A DNA stretch of 6,456 nucleotides from assembly GCA_018262455.1 (NCBI GenBank), contig JAGSPR010000382.1, positions 1-6,456 on the forward strand, given 5' to 3'. The first letter of the stretch is position 1; the number at the start of each line of letters is the position of its first letter. Under the pieces are notes generated by a model. It saw nothing but the letters and a program-made list of their open reading frames with translations, did not search any database and had not been told where the DNA came from. Below, piece by piece: positions 5,316-6,456 of this stretch. A program made the translations under genes and the position numbers. The DNA comes from Deltaproteobacteria bacterium (GTDB taxonomy: Bacteria; Myxococcota; Polyangia; Haliangiales; Haliangiaceae).

Positions 5316-6016
5316 GATCGATCATGTGGCTCTCGATCCTCGCCGCGTGCGGCGATAACCTCGCGGCCCCGCCGGGGCTCGACTCGACCTTCGACGACCC
5401 TCGGTCACAGTTCTTTGGCACGGTCGTCGGGCTCCAGCCGATACCGGGCGCTGGCACGCTGCCGGTCGCAGGTGCCGAGGTGTGTGTCGATGAGATCTGC
5501 GGATCGACGAATGCCGATGGCACCTTCATCCTGGTCGGCGGTGGTGCGCACGAGAGCGTGTTCCTCGTGCGGGCTCCCGGATATCTACCGTCGGTCTACG
5601 CCGTGACCGGCGGCCCCACGGGCGATCGGAACCTCGGCTCGTTGCTCGCGCTCCTCCCGACCACGATCGAAGATAGCGCAGCTGCGTTCCATCGCGATCC
5701 GATGCTGGCCTCGCGTGGTGAGGTGCTCGTCCTGGCGCGTCAGTTCGACACCGGCGCGGTCGAGCTCGCGATCGATGGCGTCGTGACCAGCTACCTCGAC
5801 GACAACCAGTTACCAGACCCGACGCGCACGACCCTCAGCAAGGCGGGTGGCGCCTCGTTCTTCGCGGTCGCACCCGGGGAAGCTACGTTGCGCTCGACGG
5901 TCGGGACCTGCGACGCGAATCTCGATGGCTGGCACGGCGCAGCGCCGGGCGAGATCCGGATTCCGGTGATCGTGGGCCACCTGACGATCGTCCAGCCCTT
6001 CTGCGTAGGCGACTGA
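5312..6016 (+). CDS. Lipoprotein with a carboxypeptidase-regulatory-like beta-sandwich domain
   Basis: The 234-residue product starts MRSIMWLSILAAC, with lipobox ILAAC (cysteine 13). Residues 34-98 look like a carboxypeptidase-regulatory/transthyretin-like domain: GTVVGLQPI, PVAGAEVCVDEICGSTNADG (51-70), TFILVGGG, SVFLVRAPGYLPS. This is the usual 'V-x-G-A-x-V...T-x-x-D-G-x-F...A-x-G-Y' layout. A second beta-rich part (about 120-234) with SFFAVAPGEATLRST may be another such sandwich. Cysteines 58, 63, 200 and 231 could form two disulfides in the exported protein. It overlaps the protease stop by ATGA and has its own GAGG, so it is co-expressed with the protease. By inference it could be an accessory, substrate-binding or anchoring partner. 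No catalytic motif is visible. Confidence 0.87.
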   Translation: MRSIMWLSILAACGDNLAAPPGLDSTFDDPRSQFFGTVVGLQPIPGAGTLPVAGAEVCVDEICGSTNADGTFILVGGGAHESVFLVRAPGYLPSVYAVTGGPTGDRNLGSLLALLPTTIEDSAAAFHRDPMLASRGEVLVLARQFDTGAVELAIDGVVTSYLDDNQLPDPTRTTLSKAGGASFFAVAPGEATLRSTVGTCDANLDGWHGAAPGEIRIPVIVGHLTIVQPFCVGD

Positions 6017-6250
6017 GCGCGGCAGGCGACCAGGACGACGAGTCTGCCAGGCCCATTGAGATGCCAGACCGCCGAGCGCGCGTCGAGCGGCTCGTCGCAA
6101 GCCAATCAGCCCGACGGTGCTGCGACAGCGACAGAGATAGGACAATGGGTGCGACAGCACAGCTCCTCTGGAGGGTGGCTCTCAGCAAGGACCTGGCCGA
6201 GCTCTGGCTGATCACCCGAAGGCATGCTCGATGCACATGGCTCGCTGGAC
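6017..6250. other. Intergenic stretch before the second DUF4389 gene
   Basis: I see no convincing gene. GCGACAGC occurs twice (6122-6129 and 6151-6158), and weak 5-base inverted repeats follow the 6016 stop (GGCAG 6021, CTGCC 6044), but none has a T-run, so no terminator is called. A short frame ending MHMARWT-stop overlaps the next ATG (ATGA at 6251-6254), probably by chance. No clear promoter was found. Confidence 0.35.
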
Positions 6251-6456
6251 ATGAGCCACGGTTATCCCGTTCATTACAGTGTCACGCCGCCTGCGCGGTT
6301 CACCCGCTTGCAGCTGTTCATCCGGGTCGTCGCGTTCTGTGCGATCGGGGTGATCGGGCTGTCGTTCGGCATGATCTTCCTGTTCGGCTATCTCGCACTC
6401 GCCGTGTTCGCCGCGACTCGACTGGCGAGTCGGCAGGCAGACGAGTACCTCGGCCA
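6251..6456 (+). CDS. N-terminal part of a DUF4389-type membrane protein (partial)
   Basis: From the ATG at 6251 the frame gives 68 residues and runs off the window end. It begins MSHGYPVHYSVTPPARFTRL, the short beta-like lead-in typical of DUF4389 proteins (YPV-x-Y-x-V-x-x-P-x-R-x-[TS]-R). A long hydrophobic stretch follows, about residues 22-55 (AFCAIGVIGLSFGMIFLFGY and LALAVFAA), enough for one or two membrane helices. Family function is unknown. An in-frame ATG at 6224 would add nine residues, but the family-like sequence starts at 6251. Neither has a well-spaced ribosome site. The gene belongs to the same family as the tail at 1-108, so the two are probably neighbouring paralogues. Confidence 0.75.
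   Translation, partial: MSHGYPVHYSVTPPARFTRLQLFIRVVAFCAIGVIGLSFGMIFLFGYLALAVFAATRLASRQADEYLG

Noticed and set aside
5883..6236. Minus-strand open frames across 5791-6236
   Set aside because: They run antisense into the 5312 lipoprotein gene and show no motifs or consistent codon bias.
6231..6254. Seven-residue leader peptide (MHMARWT) overlapping the second DUF4389 start
   Set aside because: A GAAGG lies upstream at good spacing and the ATGA overlap is suggestive, but nothing else supports it and such overlaps arise easily by chance.

Overview
The window comes from a GC-rich bacterium with strongly G/C-biased third codon positions. Most likely it is a myxobacterium in the broad sense (Myxococcota), perhaps near the Haliangium/Kofleriaceae group. 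This is inferred from the gene types, not from a marker gene: several small secreted lipoproteins, a thrombospondin type-3 repeat protein, a metzincin-like lipoprotein protease, an AHSA1-type START protein and DUF4389 membrane proteins. No rRNA, tRNA, CRISPR array, transposase or integrase was seen.

Layout. Positions 1-108 hold the C-terminal tail of a DUF4389-type membrane protein. A small zinc-ribbon protein lies on the minus strand (229-525), followed by a short decayed copy of its own 3' end (555-599). A frameshifted AHSA1/SRPBCC gene follows on the minus strand (829-1240). Divergent from it is a lipoprotein with an internally duplicated domain (1351-2298), then a short unrecognised coding fragment (2397-2669). 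Next comes a TSP3-repeat lipoprotein (2690-3463). Two orphan 3' gene fragments then converge (3465-3800 plus, 3813-4001 minus). A tight two-gene operon follows: a zinc-metalloprotease lipoprotein (4161-5315) and, overlapping its stop by ATGA, a lipoprotein with a carboxypeptidase-regulatory-like domain (5312-6016). The window ends inside the N-terminus of a second DUF4389-type membrane protein (6251-6456).

How the genes relate. The intact genes are mainly cell-envelope products: four predicted lipoproteins and two membrane proteins. Only the protease pair looks like a true functional unit, probably acting at the cell surface or outside the cell. Between the intact genes lie several pieces that look like broken or truncated genes, so this is a region of gene turnover. 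Four start codons (1351, 2690, 4161, and 525 on the minus strand) have a -10-like hexamer ending 5-7 bases upstream, which suggests leaderless transcripts. I see no convincing evidence for a defence or mobile system here. The items most worth a second look are the protease operon, the duplicated-domain lipoprotein, the leaderless-promoter pattern and the hidden minus-strand fragment at 3813-4001.
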